Origin: Clostridium neonatale
GTDB lineage: Bacteria > Bacillota > Clostridia > Clostridiales > Clostridiaceae
Assembly (NCBI RefSeq): GCF_001458595.1
Contig: NZ_LN890327.1
Location: forward strand, 547,293 to 611,292
Reading direction: 5' to 3'
DNA: 64,000 bases
A program made the translations under genes and the position numbers. The notes beneath the pieces were generated by a model, which saw only the letters and a list, made by a program, of their open reading frames with translations, searched no databases and had not been told where the DNA came from. Below are positions 54,107 to 63,059 of this stretch, piece after piece (position 1 is the stretch's first letter; the number at the start of each line of letters is the position of its first letter).

Positions 54107-54172
54107 AGAATTAATTCATTATTGTATTATAAGCAGGCAATTTATAAGACCTTTATTTTAAGGAGAGATGGT

Positions 54173-55072
54173 ATGGAAAAATTTAATTTAGGAATAGATA
54201 TAGGAGGAACATTCATTAAGTATGCCTTAATGGACAAGCAATACCACATTAAAGACAAGTGGAAAATTGAAACTATTAAATACGATACTGCAGATGAATT
54301 TTATGACTATATATGTTCAAACATAAAATTAATTGATGAAATTGATGTAATCGGTATAAGTGCACCAGGGCTCATTGATAAAGATTCAAATGTTAAATCA
54401 TATGCTGCCCCTAACGTAGCCATTATGTATGGCACAAATATAAACGATGAAATCAAGAAAAGAACACATAAAAAAGTGTCATCAATTAATGATGCAAAAT
54501 CAGCAGGATTATGTGAATTTGAAATAGGAAATGCAAAAGGAAGCAAATCTTCAGCATTTTTAATCATAGGAACGGGAACTGGCGGATGTATATGTGATGA
54601 AAATGGAGTAGTATATGGAAAAGATGCATTTGCAGGAGAGTTTCATAATATGCCCTTTGTAAACGATGCGATAGGTGGTCTTGCTAAGATGGGTGATTAT
54701 GCATCAATGACTGGCTTAATAAATATATATAATAGCAAAGTTGATATGGGTGATCAGGTGCAGTATGGATATGAAGTATGTAAGAAGTACTTAGATGGAA
54801 ACAAAACAGCTGAATTATCAGTAGATGAGTGGATAATAAACATAGTAGCTCAATTGATTGTAATTACAGTTTTCTATAATCCAGAAGTTATATGCATAGG
54901 TGGAGGAATATCAGAAGAGGATTGGTTTATAAATAAAGTAAAGGAACAGTATAAGAAGACCTGCATTGAATACCTTGAAGCAGATTTTATTACTACTAAA
55001 ATTGATAGATGCAAGTACAATAATGATGCCAACATATTAGGTGCAATTATAAATGCTTCTATAAAAAAATAG
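54173..55072 (+). CDS. ROK-family sugar kinase (beta-glucoside kinase-like)
   Basis: The start at 54173 follows AAGGAGAGATGGT; an ATG at 54122 is upstream of the RBS. The 299 residues show the ASKHA phosphate-1 motif FNLGIDIGGTFIKYALMD, SINDAKSAGLCEFEIGNAKG (catalytic Asp in ND-AK), the phosphate-2 motif FLIIGTGTGGCI and FAGEFHNMPF. It lies upstream of a GH1 relic and a PTS IIB relic, so it belonged to a beta-glucoside or cellobiose operon. Likely substrate: glucose or a beta-glucoside. It appears intact. Confidence 0.88.
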   Translation: MEKFNLGIDIGGTFIKYALMDKQYHIKDKWKIETIKYDTADEFYDYICSNIKLIDEIDVIGISAPGLIDKDSNVKSYAAPNVAIMYGTNINDEIKKRTHKKVSSINDAKSAGLCEFEIGNAKGSKSSAFLIIGTGTGGCICDENGVVYGKDAFAGEFHNMPFVNDAIGGLAKMGDYASMTGLINIYNSKVDMGDQVQYGYEVCKKYLDGNKTAELSVDEWIINIVAQLIVITVFYNPEVICIGGGISEEDWFINKVKEQYKKTCIEYLEADFITTKIDRCKYNNDANILGAIINASIKK

Positions 55073-55149
55073 AGTTTTTTGTTTCAGAAAGAAATAGTTT
55101 AAAAATAAATTTATATATAGGTTAATAGCAAATAATTAATTTACATTAA

Positions 55150-55392
<243 letters not shown>

Positions 55393-55592
55393 AAAAAAAT
55401 TGTGAATAAAAAATGTATATTTAAGCATGATAAAAAGACCAGCATAAGCAAGTTTTTTGAAAAATTAAGTTAGACGTTTGAGTATCGAATTTCGTATGTA
55501 CAGTTCTTTTTTAGAATAGCAAAATATTGACATAAGACCATACGAAGTACTCCGAAAGAGTCAACATCCAACTTATTCGTAACCAGTTTATC

Positions 55593-55659
55593 AGATAGAG
55601 GTGTCAGTCTTTCAATGACGAGGCTATTACCTCAAGGGTGAATCGACATCACTCTATCT
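55593..55659. other. Structured segment closed by a long stem
   Basis: AGATAGAG.TGTC (55593-55605) pairs with GACATCACTCTATCT (55645-55659), enclosing a small GAGG / CCTC hairpin and GGGTGAATC. The GC content is above the flanks. It lies in the 455-bp gap between the GH1 and PTS IIB relics, which otherwise has no gene. No RNA or mobile-element family was recognised. Confidence 0.45.
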
Positions 55660-55847
55660 AATAAAGTTATTATACAATTAATTCAATATTGTATAAATAT
55701 ACAGTAAATAAAGGGTTATAGGTTACCTTTATCAACCTAAATATATTATATAAGGTGATTGCGCATCAATAAATAACAGGATTAATTTAAAGTTTATAAT
55801 TTTAATTTAATATATAATATGAAATATTTATTAAAGAGGAATTAATA

Positions 55848-56149
55848 ATGAAAAAATATTATTAGTATGTTTGGCAGCAATATGTACAAGCTTCCTTGTA
55901 ACTAAAATAAAAGAAGTAGCAGATCAAAAGGAAATTGAAATAGGAATAGATGTCCTACCAGTAGCAGAATGTAGTTCTGTAATTGATAGTGTAGATATAG
56001 TATTTTTAGGACCACAAGTTCGTTTCTAAAAATTACAAGTTGAAAAACTTGTAAATGGTAGAATACCAGTAGAAGTAATGAACATGCGATTCTATGGAAT
56101 TATGAATGGAAGAGCAATTTTAGAAGATGCTCTTACTAAAATAAACTAG
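55848..56149 (+). pseudogene. Frameshifted PTS cellobiose/lactose IIB component
   Basis: It begins ATGAAAAAATATTATTAG; one base lost in the A-run puts the true frame (ILLVCLAAICTSFLVTKIKE) out of register. The frame then follows the CelA-type IIB family (IGIDVLPVAECSSVIDSVDI, VFLGPQVRF), meets an in-frame TAA, and continues KLQVEKLVNGRIPVEVMNMR to the normal end. The phosphorylated Cys remains in VCLAA. Two independent inactivating changes mean it is a pseudogene. Confidence 0.9.
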
Positions 56150-56170
56150 TATAAAAAGGGGGAGAAAATC

Positions 56171-56248
56171 ATGGGAAAATTTCAAAGTGCAATTAATGTT
56201 TCTTTATTTACAGAGTACCATAAATTTAATGGAATTTTATATGAATAA
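56171..56248 (+). pseudogene. 25-codon ORF, possible relic of the next PTS gene
   Basis: ATG behind AAAGGGGGAG, reading MGKFQSAINVSLFTEYHKFN and ending five residues later. The position after a IIB relic and the good RBS suggest the start of a lost PTS component, but the residues do not identify it. Confidence 0.35.
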
Positions 56249-56316
56249 ATAAATTATTAGACTGTTTTTGAAAAAATAGATTAATAAACAAGAACCACAT
56301 GAAGGGAGTTATAATA

Positions 56317-59300
56317 ATGAATAAGAAAAAGATTTTAACACTTTTATTAAGCGCATCAATAATAGGGACAGGGGTTAACATATTTCCTATGAAAACGTTA
56401 GCGGATTGGAGGAGTGAAAACAATACATGGACATATATTGAAAATGGTCAGAGAGCTATTGGATGGAAACTTTATGACAATACTTGGTATTACTTTAATG
56501 ATGCAGGAATAATGCAGACAGGTTGGTTGAAAGACAATGAAACATGGTATTATCTTTCAGAATCAGGAGCTATGAAAATAGGTTGGGTAAAAGATAATGG
56601 AGCATGGTATTATCTTTCAGAATCAGGAGCTATGAAAACAGGTTGGGTAAAAGATAATGGAGCATGGTATTATCTTTCAGAATCAGGAGCTATGGAAACA
56701 GGTTGGTTGAAAGACAATGAAACATGGTATTATCTTTCAGAATCAGGAGCTATGAAAACAGGCTGGTTAAAAGACAATAACAACTGGTATTATTTAAGTG
56801 GAAGTGGAGCAATGCAGACTGGAACAATAAGTGTTGCAGATAAAGTATACTACTTAAATGAAAGTGGAGCAATGCAGACTGGAAAGATTAATATAAATGG
56901 AAAAGTGTATGAATTCAATATTAATGGTGAAGCAGTTGGAGAAATTCCTCCTGTAGCTAATAATAAAGTATTTGAACATATAGAAAAAACAGATGAAAGT
57001 ATGAATAATATAACAGATATAACAAATTATGAAAATAAAGAAGACAATAGTAGTAGTAGTAGTAGTAGTGGAAGCAGTGGTAATAGTGGAAGCAGTGGTA
57101 ATAGTGGAAGCAGTGGTAATAGTGGAAGCAGTTCTGATAATAATCAGCAAGAAAATAAACAATGGAACTTGGTGTGGCAAGATAGTTTTGAAGGGGATAA
57201 ATTAGACTTGGAAAATTGGAGTTATGAAAAGCATGAACCAGGCTGGGTTAACAATGAATTGCAGGAATATACAGACTCAGAAGATAATACCTTTATTAAG
57301 GATGGAAACCTTGTTATTAAAGCTATTGAAACAGAAAAGGACGGAAAAAAACATTATACATCAGGAAGAATAACAACGCAAAACAAGCAAACCTTTAAAT
57401 ATGGTAAATTTGAAATAAGAGCAAAATTCCCAAAAGGACAAGGATTATTACCTGCGTTATGGTTGATGCCTAATGATGAAAGTTTATATGGTCAATGGCC
57501 AAAATGTGGTGAAATAGACATGGCGGAAGTATTGGGACATGAACCTGAAAAATTATATGGAACAATTCATTATGGTGAGCCACATGCAGAAAGCCAAGGA
57601 TCTTATACATTAGAAGAAGGAACATTTGCAGATGATTATCATCTATTTGGTATTGAGTGGGAACCAGGAGAAATTCGTTACTATGTTGATGGAAAATTAT
57701 ATCATAAGGTTAATGATTGGTACACTAAAGTAGAAGGTGGAGATGAGGTTACTTATCCAGCTCCATTTGACCAACCATTCTATCTAATATGTAATTTAGC
57801 TGTTGGAGGAAATTGGCCAGGAAATCCAGATGAGACTACAGATTTCAATAATGCAGAATTCAAAGTTGATTATATAAAGGCATATCAATTAGATAGCTAT
57901 GATGAAAATGTTAAAAAGCCAGAAAAAGAGGTTATTCTTAGGGATCCAGATGGAAATGGAAATTATGTAATCAATGGAGATTTTTCTGAAGATAAAAACT
58001 GGGAGTTTATGACTGCATTAAACGGTAAAGGAAGTTCTGAAATTGCAGATAATAAAATTAAGATAAAGACTGAAAATCCAGGAACAGTTGATTATTCAAT
58101 TCAATTAGTACAAGCTGGAATACCATTAAAAGAGGGAGGACAATACAGAGTTTCTTTTGATGCAAAAGCCAGTGAAGATAGAACTATGATTGTGGATATA
58201 TCAGGACCAGATAAATCATATGTAAGATATTTTGATGATACATCATTAGATTTAACAACAGAAGTTAAAAATTATTCTTATGAATTTACTATGGAAAAAG
58301 AAGATGATGCAAATGGAAGATTAGAATTCAATTTAGGAAATCAAGGTTCTACAGCTGATGTTGAAATAAGTAATGTAAAAATTGAAAAAATAGGTCAGAT
58401 AGAAAAAGAAGATGATGGTTTAAAGAAGATTATGCCAGATGGTAATTATGTAAATAATGGTACATTTGATGTTGGCGAAAATCGTATGAAGTATTGGGAA
58501 GTTGAATCAAAAGTTAAGGATGCAGAAATTACTGTAACAAATAGTAATAATTTAAGAGAATTAAAAGTTAATGTAAAAGATAATAAATGTGCATTAGAAG
58601 ATGTAATAGTAAAACAAACAGATCTTGCAATGAAGGAAAATACAAAGTATGTATTATATTTTGATGCTTATGCACAGGAAGATAAAGATATTGTAGCAAA
58701 GGTTGCTGGAGAAACGTTTGACGCTAATATTACTACAGATAAACAGACTTATAAGTTTGAATTTAAAACTGGAGATACATTAGATAATAAAAATTTAGAA
58801 CTTCTATTAGGAGCAGCAGGTATAACTTATATTGATAATGTAAGAATCGAAGAAAATTCAATTATAAGAAATGGACAATTTGATGCAGGTCTTACTGGAT
58901 GGGAATTATTTAAAGATTCTAGTGTTGCAAGTAAAGCATCAGCAGCACTTGATAGTTTAAGTGAAAAGAATGCAATTCAAGTAAAAATTGATGATACTGG
59001 AGATGCTGACTGGAAAATTCAGTTCAAGCAAAATAATGTTAAATTAGAAAAGGGCAAAAAGTATAAGTTAACTTTCGATGCTAAATCTACATTGGACAGA
59101 GACATTATGTATGCTATACAAAGAGATGGATCTAGTGATAATAACTGGGATGCATATACAGGATCAAATGTAATCAGATTAGGAAAAGATTATGAAACTT
59201 ATGAACTTGGATTTGAAATGATGAAGGATACAGATTCTAAGTCTATATTCACAATATCTATGGGAGCAGTAGGAGGAAAACAAATTACTGATACACATAC

Positions 59301-60036
59301 AGTTACTATAGATAATGTTAAAGTTGAAGAAGTGGATGAACTTGATAATTTTGATAATGCTTTAATAAAAAATGGTGATTTCAGTAAGGGAAATACTGGA
59401 TGGGGAGTATTTGCAGATGGATCAGCTGATGCAGAGAGTGATTTAAGTGGCGGAAATGCAAATATAAACATTAAGGATACTGGAGATGCTGATTGGAAAA
59501 TTCAATTAAAGCAGGAGAATGTTAAATTAGAACAAGGGAAAAAATATAGATTGAGTTTTGATGTAGAAAGTAGTATTGACAGAACAATACAGTATAATTT
59601 ACAGGAAAATGGTGGTGGATGGACTCCATACTCTCAAGGATTAATAGAATTAAATAAGGATGAAAAGAAAGAATTCGAAGTAACATTTGTAATGGATAAG
59701 GCAGATGAAAGTGCATTATTCAATATAGCAATGGGAGCAGTAGGAGAAAAACAAATTACTGAGGAACATACAATTATAATAGACAATATTATATTGGAAG
59801 AAATACCAGTATCGGAAGAAATACCGGTATTGGAAGAAATGCAGGGTGTAAGAACTGAAGGCACAGGAACTGAAGGCACAGAAACTGAAGGCACAGGAAC
59901 TGAGGGCACAGGAACTGAGGGCACAGAAACTGAAGGCACAGGAACTGAGGGCACAGAAACTGAGGGCACAGGAACTGAAGGCACAGGAACTGAGGGCACA
60001 GAAACTGAAGGCACAGGAACTGAAGGCACAGAATAA
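56317..60036 (+). CDS. Secreted modular GH16 beta-glucanase with cell-wall-binding repeats and CBM4/9-like modules
   Basis: The start at 56317 follows AAGGGAG. The product is 1239 residues: signal peptide (KKILTLLLSASIIGTGVNIF, cleavage probably after TLA), nine ~20-residue choline/glucan-binding-type repeats (W-YYLSESGAM-TGW, ~30-210), an acidic then Ser/Gly/Asn linker (~245-275), a GH16 domain (~280-525) with catalytic CGEIDMAEVLG (Glu 399, Asp 401, Glu 404), four jelly-roll modules of CBM4/9 type (NGDFSEDKNWEF, NNGTFDVGENRMKYWEV, RNGQFDAGLTGWELF, KNGDFSKGNTGWGVF; ~550-1155) and a tail of 12 TEGT[GE] repeats (1180-1239). GH16 enzymes of this type cleave beta-1,3 or mixed beta-glucans. No LPXTG or SLH anchor is in this frame; attachment would be through the N-terminal repeats. 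It ends at a terminator. Confidence 0.9.
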   Translation: MNKKKILTLLLSASIIGTGVNIFPMKTLADWRSENNTWTYIENGQRAIGWKLYDNTWYYFNDAGIMQTGWLKDNETWYYLSESGAMKIGWVKDNGAWYYLSESGAMKTGWVKDNGAWYYLSESGAMETGWLKDNETWYYLSESGAMKTGWLKDNNNWYYLSGSGAMQTGTISVADKVYYLNESGAMQTGKININGKVYEFNINGEAVGEIPPVANNKVFEHIEKTDESMNNITDITNYENKEDNSSSSSSSGSSGNSGSSGNSGSSGNSGSSSDNNQQENKQWNLVWQDSFEGDKLDLENWSYEKHEPGWVNNELQEYTDSEDNTFIKDGNLVIKAIETEKDGKKHYTSGRITTQNKQTFKYGKFEIRAKFPKGQGLLPALWLMPNDESLYGQWPKCGEIDMAEVLGHEPEKLYGTIHYGEPHAESQGSYTLEEGTFADDYHLFGIEWEPGEIRYYVDGKLYHKVNDWYTKVEGGDEVTYPAPFDQPFYLICNLAVGGNWPGNPDETTDFNNAEFKVDYIKAYQLDSYDENVKKPEKEVILRDPDGNGNYVINGDFSEDKNWEFMTALNGKGSSEIADNKIKIKTENPGTVDYSIQLVQAGIPLKEGGQYRVSFDAKASEDRTMIVDISGPDKSYVRYFDDTSLDLTTEVKNYSYEFTMEKEDDANGRLEFNLGNQGSTADVEISNVKIEKIGQIEKEDDGLKKIMPDGNYVNNGTFDVGENRMKYWEVESKVKDAEITVTNSNNLRELKVNVKDNKCALEDVIVKQTDLAMKENTKYVLYFDAYAQEDKDIVAKVAGETFDANITTDKQTYKFEFKTGDTLDNKNLELLLGAAGITYIDNVRIEENSIIRNGQFDAGLTGWELFKDSSVASKASAALDSLSEKNAIQVKIDDTGDADWKIQFKQNNVKLEKGKKYKLTFDAKSTLDRDIMYAIQRDGSSDNNWDAYTGSNVIRLGKDYETYELGFEMMKDTDSKSIFTISMGAVGGKQITDTHTVTIDNVKVEEVDELDNFDNALIKNGDFSKGNTGWGVFADGSADAESDLSGGNANINIKDTGDADWKIQLKQENVKLEQGKKYRLSFDVESSIDRTIQYNLQENGGGWTPYSQGLIELNKDEKKEFEVTFVMDKADESALFNIAMGAVGEKQITEEHTIIIDNIILEEIPVSEEIPVLEEMQGVRTEGTGTEGTETEGTGTEGTGTEGTETEGTGTEGTETEGTGTEGTGTEGTETEGTGTEGTE
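56521..56760 (+). repeat. Four near-identical 60-bp repeats inside the GH16 gene
   Basis: Each unit encodes a 20-residue wall-binding repeat (GW-KDN-WYYLSESGAM). The units differ at only a few positions, implying recent duplication or gene conversion. Confidence 0.92.
59854..60033 (+). repeat. Twelve 15-bp repeats encoding TEGT[GE]
   Basis: Exactly 12 units of ACTGARGGCACAGRA fill the last 60 codons before the stop. Such short in-frame repeats expand and contract by slippage. Confidence 0.97.
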
Positions 60037-60162
60037 AAACAAGATGATATCATATATACTGATGAGATTCAGTATATATGAATGAGAAGAAATACAACTA
60101 ATTATAAAAATTAGAATTTATAAATATTTATATTCTAAACTAAATAATATTTTATTTGAAGG

Positions 60163-60207
60163 GAATGTAGTAGATTTGTGTAAAACAAATCTACTACATT
60201 CTTTTTG
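60163..60207 (+). terminator. Terminator after the GH16 gene
   Basis: A perfect 17-bp stem GAATGTAGTAGATTTGT / ACAAATCTACTACATTC is followed by T5. Confidence 0.95.
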
Positions 60208-60210
60208 TAT

Positions 60211-60540
60211 CTAGAATACCACCGGTTAGACCGGTGGTTCCGGAAAGCTTTCAGCGGTGAGCAGAAAAAAGCTAATTATGAATAAGAGAAAAATTAAATT
60301 TAAGAGCTTAAAGTATAAAAATAAACTTACTTAAAGAAAGTTAGTAATTATTTTTTGAAGTAAGTAATAAAGTGTATTTTTTAGCTGAAAGTAAGAGGAA
60401 GAACAAAAAAAGAGCCATTTTAATGGCACTAGGGGATGTTTTTGCAAAAGGTAAGTAATTTCAACGTGCGAGTAGCACGGCCAGTAACAAAGCCTTATAG
60501 GCGCAGAGCAAGCCACCCGTTTTACGGGTGGTCCTGACTT
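60211..60540. mobile_element. Internally deleted IS200/IS605-type element (transposase and tnpB absent)
   Basis: The left end has hairpin ACCACCGGT / ACCGGTGGT (60218-60238) followed by TTCAGCGGTGAGCAG. The right end has CACGGCCAGTAACAAAGCC and hairpin CCACCCGT / ACGGGTGG (60513-60531) followed by CCTGACTT. Such subterminal imperfect palindromes without inverted repeats are typical of IS200/IS605 ends, and the GC-rich 3' segment resembles TnpB-associated guide-RNA ends. No coding sequence is left in the ~330 bp. It lies directly upstream of a 5'-truncated LPXTG gene. Confidence 0.65.
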
Positions 60541-60542
60541 GG

Positions 60543-61043
60543 TATTGTTTGATGGTAGATTGCTTATTTGATGGAAATCTACCAGGACCAGAGACATCGG
60601 TAAACCCAGAAACACCAGTGAATCCAGAAACTCCAGTGAGTTCTGTGATAACACCAAAACACAGACATTCAAGGTCATCTAAGAAATCAAAAAAGGATTC
60701 TAGTGAAGATAATACAACAAAAGAAGAGGCTTCAGATGATAAAAAAGATAATTCTAGTACTCTAGATAAAATAAATGATCAGGGGGTTAATAATAATTCA
60801 AACAACACATATAATGCTCAAGGCGCTAATAATAATTCAAATAATGTGTATGCTGAAAATATGAATAATGTTTCTCGAAATTTAGAAGCTAAATCATCAG
60901 AAGAGTATAAGAAAAATAATATAAAAGGTAAAGAAAAACTTCCTAAAACAGGGGACAAGCAAATATATTATCAAATTATATTTGGATTAGCTTTGATTGG
61001 TGTCGGAATAATGACAACACCAATTATAAAAAAATTGAAATAA
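60543..61043 (+). pseudogene. Orphan C-terminal part of an LPXTG-anchored surface protein
   Basis: The frame emerges from the IS200/IS605-like fragment and reads GNLPGPETSVNPETPVNPET, a Ser/Lys/Asp-rich spacer, two QGVNNNSNNTY-like repeats, and then a sortase signal LPKTGDKQIYYQ followed by a hydrophobic helix (IIFGLALIGVGIMTTPI) and KKLK. No start codon with an RBS and no signal peptide precede it, so it is the 3' end of a gene whose 5' part was lost. Whether it once belonged to the GH16 gene upstream is discussed in the findings. Confidence 0.8.
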
Positions 61044-61075
61044 TTATAGAGAAGTGCATACACTTTAACTAACTT

Positions 61076-62457
61076 GACTTGTGCATTAATTTAAGAAAAT
61101 TTACCATTGGATTTTTATTGACATTTTACCAGTATAATTTTAAATAAAAAAGTAGCATATAAACCTCAAACATGCTAGATTTATTGTTGCGAAACCAAAT
61201 CTAAGGAGATTTATATGCTGACAACAATATTAAACCAAAATGAAACAATTATCAACTATATTTCAGAGTTAAATCTGCCATATTCTTCTGCGATAAAGAA
61301 TCATATGGTAAATATAGTATCTGGAATTATTGTAACAGAAGGAAGCAAAACTATTTCATCTGTTCATAATAAAATTACATGCAATAGAGATCGAAGTACT
61401 GGTTCAAGGTTCCTAAGTTCATATTCATGGAATCATGAATATGTTACGCAAGAACGCATATTTCATGCAATATCTGAAATTTCCAACACTTGTGAAGATA
61501 GTGATGTTGGATTCCTAATCATTGATGATACCTTAACTAAGAAAAATACTTCAACTAAAAAAATTGAAGGCTTAGATTTTCACAATTCACATGCTGATGG
61601 CAATAAACCTAAATGGTCACACTGCTTAGTTACATCGCATTATAAGATTAATGATTATTCTATACCTTTAGATTTTAGACAATATCACCGAAAGGAATCG
61701 AGTAAAAAACTATCTAAAAAATTTCTAGATAAAAATGAACTTGCGATGGAACTGATTAATGAATTCACTCCTGTAACTAAAAACAATTATTTACTAGTTG
61801 ATTCATGGTATACTTCAGCAAAAATTTTGCTTCACGGTTTAATAAATGGTTGTCACACTATAGGGAGAATAAAATCTAACAGAGTAATATATCCGGCTGG
61901 CATTAAAACAAATGTCAAAAAGTTTTCTTCATACATTAGGACTAATGAGACTAGCTTAGTTACCGCTAGTAATAACAAGTACTATGTTTATAGATATGAA
62001 GGAAAACTTAATGATATTGAGAATGTAGTTGTACTTATAAGCTGGACTAAAAACGATTTATCTGATAATCCAGCATTCATTATAAGTACGGATGTTTCAC
62101 TCGATAATAAAACCATAATTTCATATTACGAAAAGCGTTGGGATATTGAAGTAAGTTATAGATATCATAAAACAGCTCTTGGTTTTGATGAATTTCAAAT
62201 TCAATCTTTAAAATCAATACATAGATATTGGAGCATGATATTTTTAACGTATACTTTTCTTGAGATTTTCAGAGTCAAATGTGAAAAATTATATAAATTT
62301 AAAAATATTGGAGATGTAATATTACACTTCCGAAACAACTATTTGGTAAAAATAGTTTCTTTTGCACATGAATGTGCAGATAACGGGATTGATTTACAGT
62401 CTACTATTGCCAAATTAGGACTAGTAGCTTAAATTTTTCCTATTTACTGCACAAGTC
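61076..62457. mobile_element. Insertion sequence of IS4/IS701 type
   Basis: The terminal inverted repeat GACTTGTGCA (61076-61085) matches TGCACAAGTC (62448-62457), with similarity continuing a few bases inwards (TTAA / TTTA). One complete transposase gene lies inside. No clear target-site duplication was seen at these boundaries, so the exact ends are uncertain. Confidence 0.8.
61215..62432 (+). CDS. IS4/IS701-family DDE transposase
   Basis: 405 residues with an RNase H-like DDE core: first Asp in VGFLIIDDTLTKK, second in NYLLVDSWYTSAK, and Glu in YYEKRWDIEVSYRYHKTALG (the YREK-like motif of IS4-type enzymes). The N-terminal CNRDRSTGSRFLSSYSWNHE fits IS701-like members. The RBS AAGGAGA precedes the ATG. 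The gene has no stop or frameshift and the element could be active. Confidence 0.88.
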   Translation: MLTTILNQNETIINYISELNLPYSSAIKNHMVNIVSGIIVTEGSKTISSVHNKITCNRDRSTGSRFLSSYSWNHEYVTQERIFHAISEISNTCEDSDVGFLIIDDTLTKKNTSTKKIEGLDFHNSHADGNKPKWSHCLVTSHYKINDYSIPLDFRQYHRKESSKKLSKKFLDKNELAMELINEFTPVTKNNYLLVDSWYTSAKILLHGLINGCHTIGRIKSNRVIYPAGIKTNVKKFSSYIRTNETSLVTASNNKYYVYRYEGKLNDIENVVVLISWTKNDLSDNPAFIISTDVSLDNKTIISYYEKRWDIEVSYRYHKTALGFDEFQIQSLKSIHRYWSMIFLTYTFLEIFRVKCEKLYKFKNIGDVILHFRNNYLVKIVSFAHECADNGIDLQSTIAKLGLVA

Positions 62458-62488
62458 TAGTATATTATTATCATGTAATAAAGAAAAG

Positions 62489-62529
62489 GAATATTTAAAG
62501 TAGAAAAAAGCTTTAAATATTCGTTTTTC
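62489..62529 (+). terminator. Terminator after the insertion sequence
   Basis: GAATATTTAAAG (62489-62500) pairs with CTTTAAATATTC (62511-62522) and is followed by GTTTTTC. It may be the original terminator of the LPXTG gene. Confidence 0.75.
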
Positions 62530-62548
62530 TATTTTAGGAGGAATTTAG

Positions 62549-62625
62549 ATGATAGAAATAACATATTTAAGAGAAGTGGAAAAGTTCGAGCTTTAGCAAT
62601 TGAAGTACAAGAAGTAGATATATAG
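62549..62625 (+). pseudogene. Short frameshifted gene relic
   Basis: ATG 62549 follows AGGAGGAATTTAG and reads MIEITYLREVEKFEL before a stop. The +1 frame from the same place continues SGKVRALAIEVQEVDI to TAG 62623-62625. A one-base change would join them. No family recognised. Confidence 0.4.
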
Positions 62626-62695
62626 AAATCTCAACTTCTTCCAATTGATTATAGATCCCTTCCTATGTAATTCAAACAATAAATATATATTGTAA

Positions 62696-62782
62696 TATTC
62701 TTAAGAATATCAGAATAAAAGAATATATACATACGAGAATATTAGAATATTACCAGATAAGAATATGCTTATTTATTGCGGG
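62696..62782. repeat. Degenerate octamer array, relative of the array at 1600
   Basis: Variants of AGAATATN recur (AGAATATC, AGAATAAA, AGAATATT twice, AGAATATG), ending GCTTATTTATTGCGGG, like AATTTGCTTATTTTATGCGGG at the right end of the 1600 array. The next 290 bp to the beta-galactosidase gene show no gene. Confidence 0.65.
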
Positions 62783-63059
62783 CTTCAGCAATTTAATGAG
62801 AAAAGACCAAGTCTCTTTATGAAAAAAGTTCTAGTTAGATTGGCTAGAAGAAGGAAAGCGGAAACAGAGTTATTTTTTGACTGGATATGTTTACGCTACA
62901 CTACAAATGTTATCAATTAATACAAAAATAATTGCGAAAAATCTTTTAAATTAGAAACATAAAAACATATTTTAGCATTTTAAATCCATTTTGATAAAAA
63001 TATTTTTTTTATATAATGAAAATGTTTAAGAAAGTATTTTCTATAAATAAATTATATAA

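Noticed and set aside
54081..54130. TTGACA at 54081 as -35 of a kinase promoter
   Set aside because: No -10 lies 16-18 bp downstream; the nearest TATTAT is 38 bp away.
59634..60053. Minus-strand VPSVPVPSVSVPS-repeat proteins
   Set aside because: These are antisense shadows of the TEGT[GE] tandem repeats; periodic 15-bp DNA stays open in several frames.
61060..62470. Target-site duplication flanking the IS4/IS701 element
   Set aside because: Bases next to the inverted repeats do not match at any plausible boundary, so no duplication is claimed.
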